The notes beneath the pieces were generated by a model. That model was not told where the DNA came from. It saw nothing but the letters and a program-made list of their open reading frames with translations, and ran no database searches. The translations under genes were made by a program, and so were the position numbers. A stretch of DNA of 11,539 nt, from contig JBKJML010000123.1 of assembly GCA_046596415.1 (NCBI GenBank), forward strand, positions 1 through 11,539. Reading direction: 5' to 3'. Source of the DNA: JBKJML01 sp046596415 (GTDB lineage: Bacteria > Actinomycetota > Thermoleophilia > Gaiellales > Gaiellaceae). Below, piece by piece: positions 1-7,176 of this stretch (the first letter of the stretch is position 1; the number at the start of each line of letters is the position of its first letter).

Positions 1-414
1 GTCGAACCAGCCCTTGGTGAACGTCGTCGGCTCGCCCACCATGCGGTCGCTGGCCTGCGTGCCCAGCGACAGCTCGCAGCCGACGCTGCCGTAGCCTTCT
101 GCCTTGACCGCCGCCACGGCGCCCTCCAGCGCCCGCAGCGAGGGTGGCCGCGGATCGGTCGGCGAGTAGCCGTCGAACAGGCGCACGTCGCTCGTCCAGG
201 CCGTCCGCTCGGCGTCGCCCGCCGACGGCTCCAGGCAGATCAGCGCCGGCTCGCCCTCGACCGGGAAGACGACGGCGTCGTAGCCCTTCATCCCCCAGAA
301 GTTCGTCAGGTAGACGATGTTGTCGGGCGCGCGCACGACGAGCGCGTCGAGGCCACGCTCGCGCATGAGGGCGCGGACGCGGTCGAGCTTCTGGTCGTCG
401 CGCGCCCACTGCAT
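1..414 (-). CDS. M24 family (Xaa-Pro aminopeptidase/creatinase-like) hydrolase, N-terminal part; runs off the left edge
   Basis: The reverse strand opens with ATG at 414 and stays open for 138 codons to the window edge. The visible residues match the creatinase/prolidase N-terminal domain: an amphipathic opening (KLDRVRALMRERGLDALVV), then the hallmark APDNIVYLTNFWG, then a strand rich in V and F (YDAVVFPVEGEPALI). The metal-binding pita-bread catalytic domain would lie to the left of the window, so the reaction cannot be assigned. Known members cleave Xaa-Pro peptides, creatine, or other amide or amidine-type bonds. The start lies 7 bp after the FAH stop codon; the Shine-Dalgarno is weak (an AGG about 8 nt upstream). 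It is the ninth and last visible gene of the leftward operon. Being embedded among catabolic enzymes, it is as likely to act on a small pathway intermediate as on peptides. Confidence 0.85.
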   Translation of the reverse strand, partial: MQWARDDQKLDRVRALMRERGLDALVVRAPDNIVYLTNFWGMKGYDAVVFPVEGEPALICLEPSAGDAERTAWTSDVRLFDGYSPTDPRPPSLRALEGAVAAVKAEGYGSVGCELSLGTQASDRMVGEPTTFTKGWFD

Positions 415-421
415 GGTCGGC

Positions 422-1303
422 CTAAGTCTCGCCCCAGGGCCGGACGCGCGGCGGCACCGGTGTGCCGTGCGCCTCCGTCCAGCCGATCACCGGATTGCGC
501 AGCATGCCGATGCCCTCGATCTCGGCCTCGATCACGTCGCCGGGCTTCAGGTAGAGCAGCTTCGCGTCCGGCGAGAAGCCGGCCACCCCGCTGACGGTGC
601 CGGTCGAGACGATGTCGCCAGCCGAGTAGCCGCAGGCCGAGTACTGGCTGATGATCTCGGGGATCGTCACCGACATGCGGCCCGAGTGGGACTCCTGGCG
701 CACCTTGCCGTTGACGCGCAGCTCCATCTTCAGGTTGTGCGGATCCGGGATCTCGTCGGGCGTGACGATCCACGGCCCGAGCGGGCAGAAGGTGTCGATC
801 GCCTTGCAGAAACTGAAGACGCCCGAGCGCATCTCGCCGCGCTGGATGTCGCGGGCGGTGATGTCGTTGAAGATCACGTAGCCGCCGACGTAGTCCATCG
901 CCTCCTCCGCCGAGAACCACTTGCCGGCCTTCTTGAGGACGACGGCGAGCTCGAGCTCGTAGTCGAGCTCCTCGGTCAGGTGCTCCGGGTAGACGACGGG
1001 CTCGTCGGGGCCGACGATCGCGTCCACGTTCTGGAAGAAGTTGATCCACGGCGCGATCGCATGCGACCACTCGACGTTCTTCGACTCCTCCTCGTGCTCG
1101 CGGAAGTTGCCGGCGGTGTGGAAGAACTTCTTCGGGACGATCGGAGCCCGCAGGCCGGTGCCGTCGAAGGGGACGACCTCCCCGGTCTCCTCGGCCCCGC
1201 CGCGCTCGAACCACTCCCGCATCGTCGGGACGTCGAGGACGCGGATCTCCTCACCGACCACGTGCCCGACCCGCGGGCTCTCGCCGAAGGTGACGAGCTT
1301 CAT
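422..1303 (-). CDS. Fumarylacetoacetate hydrolase (FAH) family protein
   Basis: This 293-residue protein has the FAH C-terminal catalytic fold. Family members hydrolyse C-C bonds of acylpyruvates, decarboxylate or isomerise 2-hydroxydienoate-type diacids, and need Mg2+ or Mn2+. Visible motifs are FHTAGNFREHEEE (around 60-73), the metal-ligand strand LDYELELAVVL with E116 and E118, the hallmark GYVIFNDITARD (141-152) with ligand D147, a lysine in FCKAIDTFCPLGPW (K167), and GDIVSTGTVSGV (around 229-240) where most relatives have TGTPxGV. Length suits the short cytosolic branch. The ATG at 1303 overlaps the M20 stop as ATGA, which fixes the start although the frame stays open far upstream. Position after the oxidoreductases and the M20 protein suggests a late cleavage or isomerisation step on a ring-opened product. 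The substrate is unknown. Confidence 0.93.
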   Translation of the reverse strand: MKLVTFGESPRVGHVVGEEIRVLDVPTMREWFERGGAEETGEVVPFDGTGLRAPIVPKKFFHTAGNFREHEEESKNVEWSHAIAPWINFFQNVDAIVGPDEPVVYPEHLTEELDYELELAVVLKKAGKWFSAEEAMDYVGGYVIFNDITARDIQRGEMRSGVFSFCKAIDTFCPLGPWIVTPDEIPDPHNLKMELRVNGKVRQESHSGRMSVTIPEIISQYSACGYSAGDIVSTGTVSGVAGFSPDAKLLYLKPGDVIEAEIEGIGMLRNPVIGWTEAHGTPVPPRVRPWGET

Positions 1304-2529
1304 GCGACCCCACACACCTTCGTCGCGACCCGTGCGTACGTCTCCGCCATCCTGACCAGCCCTTCGATCTCGAGGTTCTCGCCGAGCGTGGTGTCCATCA
1401 GCCCCGTCGACGTGCCGTAGTTGACCGTGGGGACGTCGTAGCGCGTCAGCGCCGAGGCGTCCGAGAACCAGCGGGTGACGTCGCGGCCGGGCGTCTCGCC
1501 GAAGACCTCGGCGTGCGCCTCGTCGATCGCCGCGACGAGTGGGTGCGACTCCTCGATCTCGGCGCCCGGCGCGGTCACGTAGACCTCGCCCTCGACGCCG
1601 TAGTCGGGGAAGCGCTCCGCGAGCCCGCGCACCATCTCCAGCACCTGCTGCCGGGCGACCGGCATCGACTTCGTCGGGGGCACACGCACGTCCAGGAAGA
1701 GGTCGGTCCGGTGCGGCGTCCGGGAGACGCGCCAGCCGAAGCCGCCCTGGAGGGCGCCGACGTTGATGATCGCCTTGGCGCCGCGGTAGGCGTTCTCCGG
1801 GTCGTCCTCCCACGTGGGGATCCACTCGAGCACAGCGTCGAGCACCTCGCGCATCCGCAGGATCGAGTTGCGGTCGCGGAGCCCCTCGCTGAAGGCGGTG
1901 TGGATAAAGTTGCCCTGGGTCGAGACGCGGAGCCAGAGCGAGCCGAAGTGGCCGAGGACGACCTTGCCCTCGGTCGGCTCGCCGAGCAGGCACATGTCCG
2001 CGAGCCCTCCGTGGGTGACCAGGTAGCGGGAGCCGGCCGCGTAGCCGCGGTACTCCGCCCCGGTCGCGTCGCCCTGCTGCGTCTTCTCTATCTCGCCACA
2101 GACGGCCGCGATCAGCACGTCGCCGCGGAGGCGGACGCCGGCGTCGGCGAGCGCGGTGACGGCCTCGACGTAGCACGCGAGCGCGCCCTTCATGTTCGAG
2201 ATCCCGAGCCCGTAGAGGTGGCCGTTCTCGACGAAGGGGTCGGGCTGGAAGCCGCGCACCCCGGCGAGCCACGGCTCGCGCCCCGAGTAGGACGTGTCCA
2301 TGTGCCCGTTGAACATCAGGCTCTTCCCACCGCCGGCGCCCTCGCGGATCCCGAGCACGTTCGCGCGGCCGTCCTCGACCTGCTGCCACTGCACGCGCAG
2401 GCCGAGGTCCGTGAAGACGTCACGGAGGTGCTCGGCGCAGGCCTGCTCGGAGCCGGTGAAGCTGGGGATCGCGACGAGGTCGGACGCCGTCCGCACCAGG
2501 CGGTCGCGGTCGATCGCGACCTCAGTCAC
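1300..2529 (-). CDS. M20 family metallohydrolase (ArgE/DapE/CPG2-like amidohydrolase) with altered ligand positions
   Basis: This 409-residue protein has the two-domain M20 layout. Family members use a di-zinc centre to hydrolyse amide bonds of N-acyl amino acids, dipeptides or carbamoyl compounds. Visible: NGHMDTS (H76, D78); GISNMKGALACY (109-120), where the usual metal-bridging Asp of DMKG is Asn112; CGEIEKT (E146, E148), where most relatives have adjacent Glu-Glu; LLGEPTE (E184); and a dimerisation-domain histidine in GNFIHTAF (H210). Near the C terminus, where relatives carry a ligand His after a GPG-type loop, the sequence reads YGTSTGLMDTTLGENLEI (371-388) with no His. Family membership is clear, but the metal chemistry may not be canonical. 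The GTG start at 2529 overlaps the LLM gene by 8 bp (GTGACTGA), and the stop overlaps the FAH start by 4 bp. No good Shine-Dalgarno precedes it, so translational coupling is likely. Confidence 0.9.
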   Translation of the reverse strand: MTEVAIDRDRLVRTASDLVAIPSFTGSEQACAEHLRDVFTDLGLRVQWQQVEDGRANVLGIREGAGGGKSLMFNGHMDTSYSGREPWLAGVRGFQPDPFVENGHLYGLGISNMKGALACYVEAVTALADAGVRLRGDVLIAAVCGEIEKTQQGDATGAEYRGYAAGSRYLVTHGGLADMCLLGEPTEGKVVLGHFGSLWLRVSTQGNFIHTAFSEGLRDRNSILRMREVLDAVLEWIPTWEDDPENAYRGAKAIINVGALQGGFGWRVSRTPHRTDLFLDVRVPPTKSMPVARQQVLEMVRGLAERFPDYGVEGEVYVTAPGAEIEESHPLVAAIDEAHAEVFGETPGRDVTRWFSDASALTRYDVPTVNYGTSTGLMDTTLGENLEIEGLVRMAETYARVATKVCGVA

Positions 2530-3556
2530 GGAAATGCGGGAGGACCTTCTCGCCGAAGAGGCGGATCTGCTCGTGCCGGTCCTCGCCCCAGAGCTCGAGC
2601 ATCACGTGGGTGCACCCGGCGTCGCGGTACTCCTGGATCGCGGCGATGCAGTCCTCCGGCGTTCCGGCGATCGGCTTGCACTTGTCGAGGATCGCGTCGG
2701 TCACCTCGGCCTTCGCCGCCAGCCGGCCGCCCCGCTCCATCGCCTCGGCGACGGGCCGGATCTCGTCCTGCTCGAGGCCGGCGAGGTCGAGCAGCGTGTC
2801 CGCGGAGCCCTGGATGTTCTGGACCTTGTTCGCGAGGTACATCCCGGCGATCTCGCGGGCGCCGTCGCGGCCGCGGTCCCGGTCGGTCGCATGGATCGAG
2901 GAGACGACGGTGCAGCCGACGTCGATCGTGTCGCCGACGAGCTCGCGGGTGTGCCGTACGAACGCCGGCGTCGTGATCGAGGGGGTCAGACAGCCGTCAG
3001 CGATCTCGGACGCGAGGCCCATCATCTTCGGTGCGGTCGCGGCGACGTAGACGGGCGGGACGTCGCGCGGCGTGTGCGCCTCGTCCTGCAGCGCCGGGAT
3101 CGACGCGCTCCAGGTGTCGCCCTCGTACTCGAACGCCTCGCCGCCGAGGATGCCGCGAACGATCTCGACCGCGTCGCGCATCGGCCCGAGCGTCTTCTTC
3201 GTCTGCATCTTGGCGTTGTTGAGGAAGATCTTCGAGGTGCCGAAGCCGAGCAGGAAGCGGCCGGGGCCGGCGGCCTCCTGGACGACGCGGGCGTCCATCG
3301 CGACCTGGACGGGATGGCGCGTGAACGGCGAGATGATTCCCCAGCCGATCGCGAGCCGCTTGGTCTCCCGCGCCATCAGCGCCGAAACGACCGTGGAGGA
3401 GCGGGCCTCCATCCCGTGCTTGCGCCACCAGGGGTAGGCCTCGGCGAGCCAGACGGTGTCCATGCCTGCCTCGTCCATGACGCGCGCCGACTCGAGCATT
3501 TCCTCGAGGGGCTCCATCGTCAGTTGCATGACGCCGATGCGAAACGGAATTGTCAT
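2522..3556 (-). CDS. Luciferase-like monooxygenase (LLM) family flavin/F420-dependent oxidoreductase
   Basis: This 344-residue protein fits the bacterial luciferase/Mer-like TIM-barrel superfamily. Characteristic segments are WLAEAYPWW near the first strands (36-44), LAIGWGIISPFTRHPVQVAM (68-87), the glycine-rich GPGRFLLGFGTSK (97-109), PPVYVAATAPKMMGLASEIADG (167-188) and the C-terminal AGTPEDCIAAIQEYRDAG (297-314). Members either oxygenate substrates with FMNH2 and O2 or transfer hydride with coenzyme F420; sequence alone does not decide which. Length matches the single-subunit F420-type branch. The ATG at 3556 has a strong Shine-Dalgarno inside the end of the preceding acidic gene. Three bases separate it from that gene, and it overlaps the M20 gene by 8 bp. 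In this operon it could catalyse ring oxygenation or reduction after the molybdenum hydroxylase; the flavin reductase at 10464-10964 is a possible FMNH2 supplier. That pairing is inference. Confidence 0.93.
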   Translation of the reverse strand: MTIPFRIGVMQLTMEPLEEMLESARVMDEAGMDTVWLAEAYPWWRKHGMEARSSTVVSALMARETKRLAIGWGIISPFTRHPVQVAMDARVVQEAAGPGRFLLGFGTSKIFLNNAKMQTKKTLGPMRDAVEIVRGILGGEAFEYEGDTWSASIPALQDEAHTPRDVPPVYVAATAPKMMGLASEIADGCLTPSITTPAFVRHTRELVGDTIDVGCTVVSSIHATDRDRGRDGAREIAGMYLANKVQNIQGSADTLLDLAGLEQDEIRPVAEAMERGGRLAAKAEVTDAILDKCKPIAGTPEDCIAAIQEYRDAGCTHVMLELWGEDRHEQIRLFGEKVLPHFRD

Positions 3557-3559
3557 TGC

Positions 3560-3772
3560 TCAGTCCTCCGTCGAGGTCGTCGGACCCTTGGGGTCCTCGT
3601 CGTATGCCTCGGGCGACCAGGGGCTGATCCCCTCGTCTGCGCCGCTCGTGCCCGACTCCGGCTCGGTGTCCGCGTCGCTGTCTGCAGGCGGCCCGTAGTC
3701 CTTGACGTCCTGCTCGGTCGTTGGCTCGGGCGGCGGCGTTGGCGCGCCGGCGTCTCCGCTCTCGCCGGTCAC
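3560..3772 (-). CDS. Small highly acidic, probably disordered protein of unknown function
   Basis: I do not recognise this protein. It has 70 residues, starting at the GTG at 3772 (VTGESGDAG) and ending STED. Nineteen residues are Asp or Glu and only two are basic (K24, K62). Pro, Thr, Ser and Gly dominate the rest. There is no Cys, no hydrophobic stretch, no signal peptide and no membrane segment, so it is likely intrinsically disordered and cytosolic. The only aromatics are Y26, W52 and Y57, with W52 and Y57 in a short, more ordered-looking motif, SPWSPEAYDED (50-60). Support for a real gene: its GTG overlaps the coxG-like stop as GTGA, exactly the coupling used elsewhere in this operon; it ends 3 bp before the LLM start; and it fills what would otherwise be the only 200-bp gap in the operon. 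It could be a binding partner or chaperone-like accessory of the molybdenum enzyme or the LLM enzyme. Confidence 0.7.
   Translation of the reverse strand: MTGESGDAGAPTPPPEPTTEQDVKDYGPPADSDADTEPESGTSGADEGISPWSPEAYDEDPKGPTTSTED
3564..3569 (-). promoter_or_regulatory. Shine-Dalgarno of the LLM gene
   Basis: The reverse strand reads GGAGGA, followed by 7 nt and the ATG at 3556. The site lies inside the final codons of the small acidic gene, so translation of the two genes is probably linked. It supports the LLM start. Confidence 0.7.
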
Positions 3773-4215
3773 GCCTTGGCCTCTTCGATCTGCTTCTCGA
3801 GCGAGCGGAGGACGTTCCCGACCTGCTGGTTGACGATCGGCTGGAGGACGCGCTGGCCCATCGAGCCGACGGGGCCGGCGATCGAGACGTCCGCGGCCCA
3901 CTTCATCGCGGTGCCACCATCCTCCTCCGCGAGCTCGAAGGAGGTCTGCATGTTCATGATCGCGCCGACGCCCTCGCCCTTCGCGGAGAGCTGCGCGAAC
4001 TCGGGCTCGCGCTCCTCGAGCTTCTCGAAGTTGATCTTCATCCGGAGGCCGCCGAGCCCGAGCGGAATCTTGACCCGAGCGGTCCAGTGCGTGTCGTCGT
4101 GGATCTCGAAGCCCTCGACGCCCGGCATCGTCGCGGCCATCGACTCGGGGCTGTTCAGCACCTTCCAGACCGTGTCGCGCGGCGCCTCGAACCGCTTCTC
4201 CCCTTCGACCCTCAC
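3769..4215 (-). CDS. CoxG-like SRPBCC family protein (carbon monoxide dehydrogenase subunit G family)
   Basis: This 148-residue protein resembles CoxG. Visible: the opening GEKRFEAPRDTVWKVLNSPE (5-24), the family signature MAATMPGVEGFE (26-37), a strand-rich centre, and the closing helix VLQPIVNQQVGNVLRSLEKQ (123-142) typical of the START/Bet v1-like fold. CoxG proteins accompany CoxMSL-type molybdenum hydroxylases. In some systems they recruit the enzyme to the membrane or bind a lipid such as menaquinone. This copy ends right after the fold and lacks the proline-rich linker and C-terminal hydrophobic anchor some relatives carry, so membrane tethering by itself is not evident. The GTG at 4215 is preceded by GGAG with 5 nt spacing and overlaps the large-subunit stop as GTGA. 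It is co-transcribed with the three hydroxylase subunits. Confidence 0.9.
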   Translation of the reverse strand: MRVEGEKRFEAPRDTVWKVLNSPESMAATMPGVEGFEIHDDTHWTARVKIPLGLGGLRMKINFEKLEEREPEFAQLSAKGEGVGAIMNMQTSFELAEEDGGTAMKWAADVSIAGPVGSMGQRVLQPIVNQQVGNVLRSLEKQIEEAKA

Positions 4216-6692
4216 TTGGACTCCATCGTGACGCGGCTGCGGGAGGGCTCGGGGTCCGTCAGCAGCTCCCAGACCCGGTGGTAGGGGTTGAAGCTGTCGT
4301 AGATGATCGGCTTGCCGCTGCCCTTGAGCGCGTCCTGGAGCGCCGAGCAGACGGCGTGGATCCCGGCGCCGCCGCCCTCGCCCATGCCCTTCGTCCCGAG
4401 CGCCGTGAACGGCGAGGGAGACTCGATGTAGCCCGTCTTCAGCGGCGGCATGTCCATCGCGTGAGGCACGTGGTAGTCGTAGAAGTTCGGCGTCAACAGA
4501 TTCCCGTCCTCGTCGTAGGTGAACGCTTCGTGGGTCGCGGCGCCGAGCGCGTGCGCGGTCGCGCCCATCACCTGGCCCTCGACGATCTGGGGGTGGATCC
4601 GGTTGCCGCAGTCGTCCACGGCGGCGTAGTCGACGACCTCGTAGACGCCCGTCTCCGGGTCGATCTCGACGACGGCGACGTGGATCTGGGCCGCGTAGGT
4701 CAGCGTCAGGTTCCCGTACTTCTTCTCGACGTCCGGGATCTCGAAGGGCGGCCGGAAGACGTAGCGGGCGTTCAGCGTCACGTCGAGGTCCTCGGGGAGC
4801 CCCGCGTTGTTCGCATTGATGATCGCGCCGCAGGCCATCAGCGGCAGCGCCGCCTCCGGATTGGCCTTCATCCGGACGTGGCCCTCGGCGAGCTCGAGGT
4901 CGTCGACCTCGCAGCCGAGGACGACCGAGCCGAGCTTCTTGATCTCGCCCGCGAGCTGGTCGGCCGCGCCCTTGACGGCGCCGAGGCCCGTGACCGCGAA
5001 CTGGCTCGCGTAGGTGCCGGAGAAGCCGGCGTGCGAGTTCCAGTAGCTGTCGTGCCCGGCGCGGACGTGGACGTCGTCGGGGGTGACGCCGATGATGTCG
5101 GAGACGACCATCGCGGCCGTCGTCTCGTGGCCCTGCCCCTGCGGCGTCGTCCCGAGGGTGACCACGACCTCGCCGAAGATGTCCAGCTTGACCGTGGCGA
5201 CCTCGTTGTTGCCCGAGAACTGCAGCTCCGGGTTGATCAGGCGCGATTGGGCGAAGTTGTTCGTGCCCGAATCGAGCGTCGAGCCGATCCCGACCCCGAG
5301 CAGCTTCCCGCGCCCCTTCGCCTCAGAGCGCCGCTCCTCGAGCTTGTCGTAGCCGATCAGCTCCAAGCCGACGTCGAGCATCCGGGAGTAGTCGCCGGAG
5401 TCGTAGATGCAGCCGTTCGGCGTCGTGTACGGCATCTCCTCGGTCTTGATGTAGTTGAGCTTGCGCACTGCGACCGGGTCGAGATCGAGCTCGGAGGAGA
5501 CGATGTCGATCACGCGCTCGGTGAACCACAGGTGCTGCATCCGCGAGTAGCCGCGGTTCGGCGAGCACGGCGCCTTGTTCGTCACGACCTGAGTGAAGTC
5601 GAGGCTGACGTGCTTCCAGCGGTAGCAGCCGGCGGTCACTTGCGCCCAGATCACGCCACCGAGCGGCTCGTAGCGCAGATAGGCACCGGCGTCGTCGAGC
5701 GCCTTCGTACGGAAGCCGAGCAGTTCGCCGTTCGCCTTGACCGCGACCTCGGTGTCGAGGAACCAGCGCTCGTTGCCGTGCGACATCGTCAGGTGGAAGT
5801 CGGTGCGCCATTCGGTCCACTGGATCGCGCGGTTCAGCTTCCGGGCGAGCAGGCAGCACGCGACGAGCTGCGGGTGCGAGGTGATCTTGTTGCCGAAGCC
5901 GCCGCCGATGTCCTGGGTGACGAAGCGGAGCTTGTCGAGCCCCGTTCGCATCGCGGGGCCCATCATGATCGCGGCAAAACCCGGGAACTGGTTGTTCGTG
6001 TAGATCGTCCACTGGCCGGTGCCGCGGTTGTACTCGACGAGGGCGGCGTCGCACTCGAGCGGCGTCGAGTTGAAGCGCTCGAAGTGAAGCTCGCTGATCC
6101 TCACGATCTTGTCGGCCTCGGCGAAGGCGCCGTCGACATCGCCCCACTCGAACGAGCTCTTCCACGAGAGGTTCGAGCCGACATCGTCGTGCAGGAGCGG
6201 CGCTCCGTCCTCGAGCGCCTGCCGCGCGTCGGTCAGCGCGGGCAGCGGCTCGTAGGAGACCTCGACGAGGTCGGCTGCGTCGCGGGCGAGCTCACGCGTC
6301 TTTGCGACGACGATCGCGACCGGCTCGCCGACGTGGCGCACCTTGCCGATCGCGAGTGCGTAGTCCTTGATGTGCGAGCCGGGCGGCGTCGCGAGCTGGA
6401 AGAACGGGTCGGTGAGCGACGCCACCTCTTCGCCCGTGAGCGTGCCGTAGACCCCCGGTGCCGCTTCGGCCTTCGAGAGGTCGATGCCGGTGATGTTCGC
6501 GTGGCCGTAGGGGGAGCGGACGTAGTGGGCGTAGCCCATCCCGTGACGCTTGATGTCGTCGACGAAGACTCCGTCGCCCTGGACGAGCCGTTTGTCCTCC
6601 TTGCGAGGAATGTTCTGGCCGGCAAAGCCGCGGACGGGCGCGCCGGTCTCCTCGACCACGAGTGCCTGCTCGGGCGCGAGCGTCTCACTCAT
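4212..6692 (-). CDS. Molybdopterin-binding large subunit of a xanthine dehydrogenase/CO dehydrogenase-family hydroxylase
   Basis: This 826-residue protein has the full length of a CoxL/CutL-type large subunit, which holds the molybdenum cofactor and hydroxylates the substrate with water-derived oxygen. In order: the N-terminal domain opening RKEDKRLVQGDGVFVDD (30-46); TQDIGGGFGNK (259-269); the active-site loop APCSPNRGYSR (374-384); the pterin-binding PQGQGHETT (517-525); GFSGTYASQFAVTG (556-569); and KGMGEGGGAG near the C terminus, with the presumed catalytic E772. The loop differs from form I CO dehydrogenase (AYRCSFR) and from the form II-type AYRGAGR, so oxidation of an organic substrate is more likely than CO oxidation. 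The start at 6692 is chosen because an ideal Shine-Dalgarno stands 8 nt upstream; an upstream in-frame ATG at 6731 has less support. It overlaps the small subunit by 8 bp and the coxG-like gene by 4 bp. Confidence 0.96.
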   Translation of the reverse strand: MSETLAPEQALVVEETGAPVRGFAGQNIPRKEDKRLVQGDGVFVDDIKRHGMGYAHYVRSPYGHANITGIDLSKAEAAPGVYGTLTGEEVASLTDPFFQLATPPGSHIKDYALAIGKVRHVGEPVAIVVAKTRELARDAADLVEVSYEPLPALTDARQALEDGAPLLHDDVGSNLSWKSSFEWGDVDGAFAEADKIVRISELHFERFNSTPLECDAALVEYNRGTGQWTIYTNNQFPGFAAIMMGPAMRTGLDKLRFVTQDIGGGFGNKITSHPQLVACCLLARKLNRAIQWTEWRTDFHLTMSHGNERWFLDTEVAVKANGELLGFRTKALDDAGAYLRYEPLGGVIWAQVTAGCYRWKHVSLDFTQVVTNKAPCSPNRGYSRMQHLWFTERVIDIVSSELDLDPVAVRKLNYIKTEEMPYTTPNGCIYDSGDYSRMLDVGLELIGYDKLEERRSEAKGRGKLLGVGIGSTLDSGTNNFAQSRLINPELQFSGNNEVATVKLDIFGEVVVTLGTTPQGQGHETTAAMVVSDIIGVTPDDVHVRAGHDSYWNSHAGFSGTYASQFAVTGLGAVKGAADQLAGEIKKLGSVVLGCEVDDLELAEGHVRMKANPEAALPLMACGAIINANNAGLPEDLDVTLNARYVFRPPFEIPDVEKKYGNLTLTYAAQIHVAVVEIDPETGVYEVVDYAAVDDCGNRIHPQIVEGQVMGATAHALGAATHEAFTYDEDGNLLTPNFYDYHVPHAMDMPPLKTGYIESPSPFTALGTKGMGEGGGAGIHAVCSALQDALKGSGKPIIYDSFNPYHRVWELLTDPEPSRSRVTMESK

Positions 6693-7176
6693 CGCTTCGC
6701 ACCTCCTGACCGGAGGCCGCTGTGACGGCATCGATGATGTTCCAGTAGCCGGTGCAGCGGCAGATGTTGCCCTGGATCCCCTTCTTGATCTCGTCCGGGG
6801 TCGGCTTCGGCGTCTGCCGGAGGAGCGCGGTGGCGCTCATCAGCATGCCGGGGGTGCAGTAGCCGCACTGGAGCGCGTGGTGATCCGAGAACGACTGCTG
6901 AAGCTGGGTGAGCTCGCCGCCCGCGGCAAGCCCTTCCACCGTCTCGATCTTGGCGCCGTCAGCCTGGACCGCGAGCAGCATGCAGCTCTTCACGAGCGTG
7001 CCGTCGATGATCACCGAGCAGGCGCCGCAGTTGCCGGTGTCACAGCCGACGTGGCTCCCGGTCAGGTCGAGATCGTCGCGGAGAAAATGGATCAGGAGCC
7101 GGCGCGTCTCGACCTCGCGCTCGTGGCTCAGCCCGTTCACCTCGACGGTGATCGTCTGCCTGGTCTGGGGCCCCAT
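6685..7176 (-). CDS. [2Fe-2S] small subunit of the molybdenum hydroxylase
   Basis: This 163-residue protein carries both iron-sulfur clusters of the CoxS/CutS/XdhC-type subunit and passes electrons from the molybdenum site to FAD. The plant-ferredoxin-like N-terminal domain has C45, C50 and C53 in GCDTGNCGACSV and C65 in VKSCM. The helical second domain has C104 and C107 in QCGYCTPGM and C139 and C141 in NICRCTGYWNI. All eight cysteines are present and correctly spaced, so the subunit looks functional. The ATG at 7176 shares one base with the FAD-subunit stop (TGATG). A purine-rich GGAAGAG sits just upstream. The order FAD, Fe-S, Mo subunit matches coxMSL operons. Confidence 0.97.
   Translation of the reverse strand: MGPQTRQTITVEVNGLSHEREVETRRLLIHFLRDDLDLTGSHVGCDTGNCGACSVIIDGTLVKSCMLLAVQADGAKIETVEGLAAGGELTQLQQSFSDHHALQCGYCTPGMLMSATALLRQTPKPTPDEIKKGIQGNICRCTGYWNIIDAVTAASGQEVRSDE
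6701..6707 (-). promoter_or_regulatory. Shine-Dalgarno fixing the large-subunit start
   Basis: The reverse strand reads AGGAGGT, followed by 8 nt and the ATG at 6692. It is the best ribosome-binding site in the window. It lies inside the last codons of the small subunit and argues for the 826-residue large subunit over a 13-residue longer version. Confidence 0.8.

Noticed and set aside
422..2389. Apparent 655-residue fusion extending the FAH protein upstream
   Set aside because: The first 360 or so residues are an out-of-frame reading of the M20 gene, rich in Arg. The true FAH start is the coupled ATG at 1303.
2294..4231. Plus-strand open frame of 645 codons across the LLM and CoxG-like genes
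   Set aside because: It spans several real reverse-strand genes, has no recognisable domain, and is explained by the scarcity of stop codons in GC-rich DNA.
4278..6725. Very long open frame on the plus strand (815 codons) opposite the large subunit
   Set aside because: Its product is repetitive V/L/R/D/A-rich text with no family motif. It mirrors the GC-biased codons of the well-supported molybdenum subunit on the other strand.
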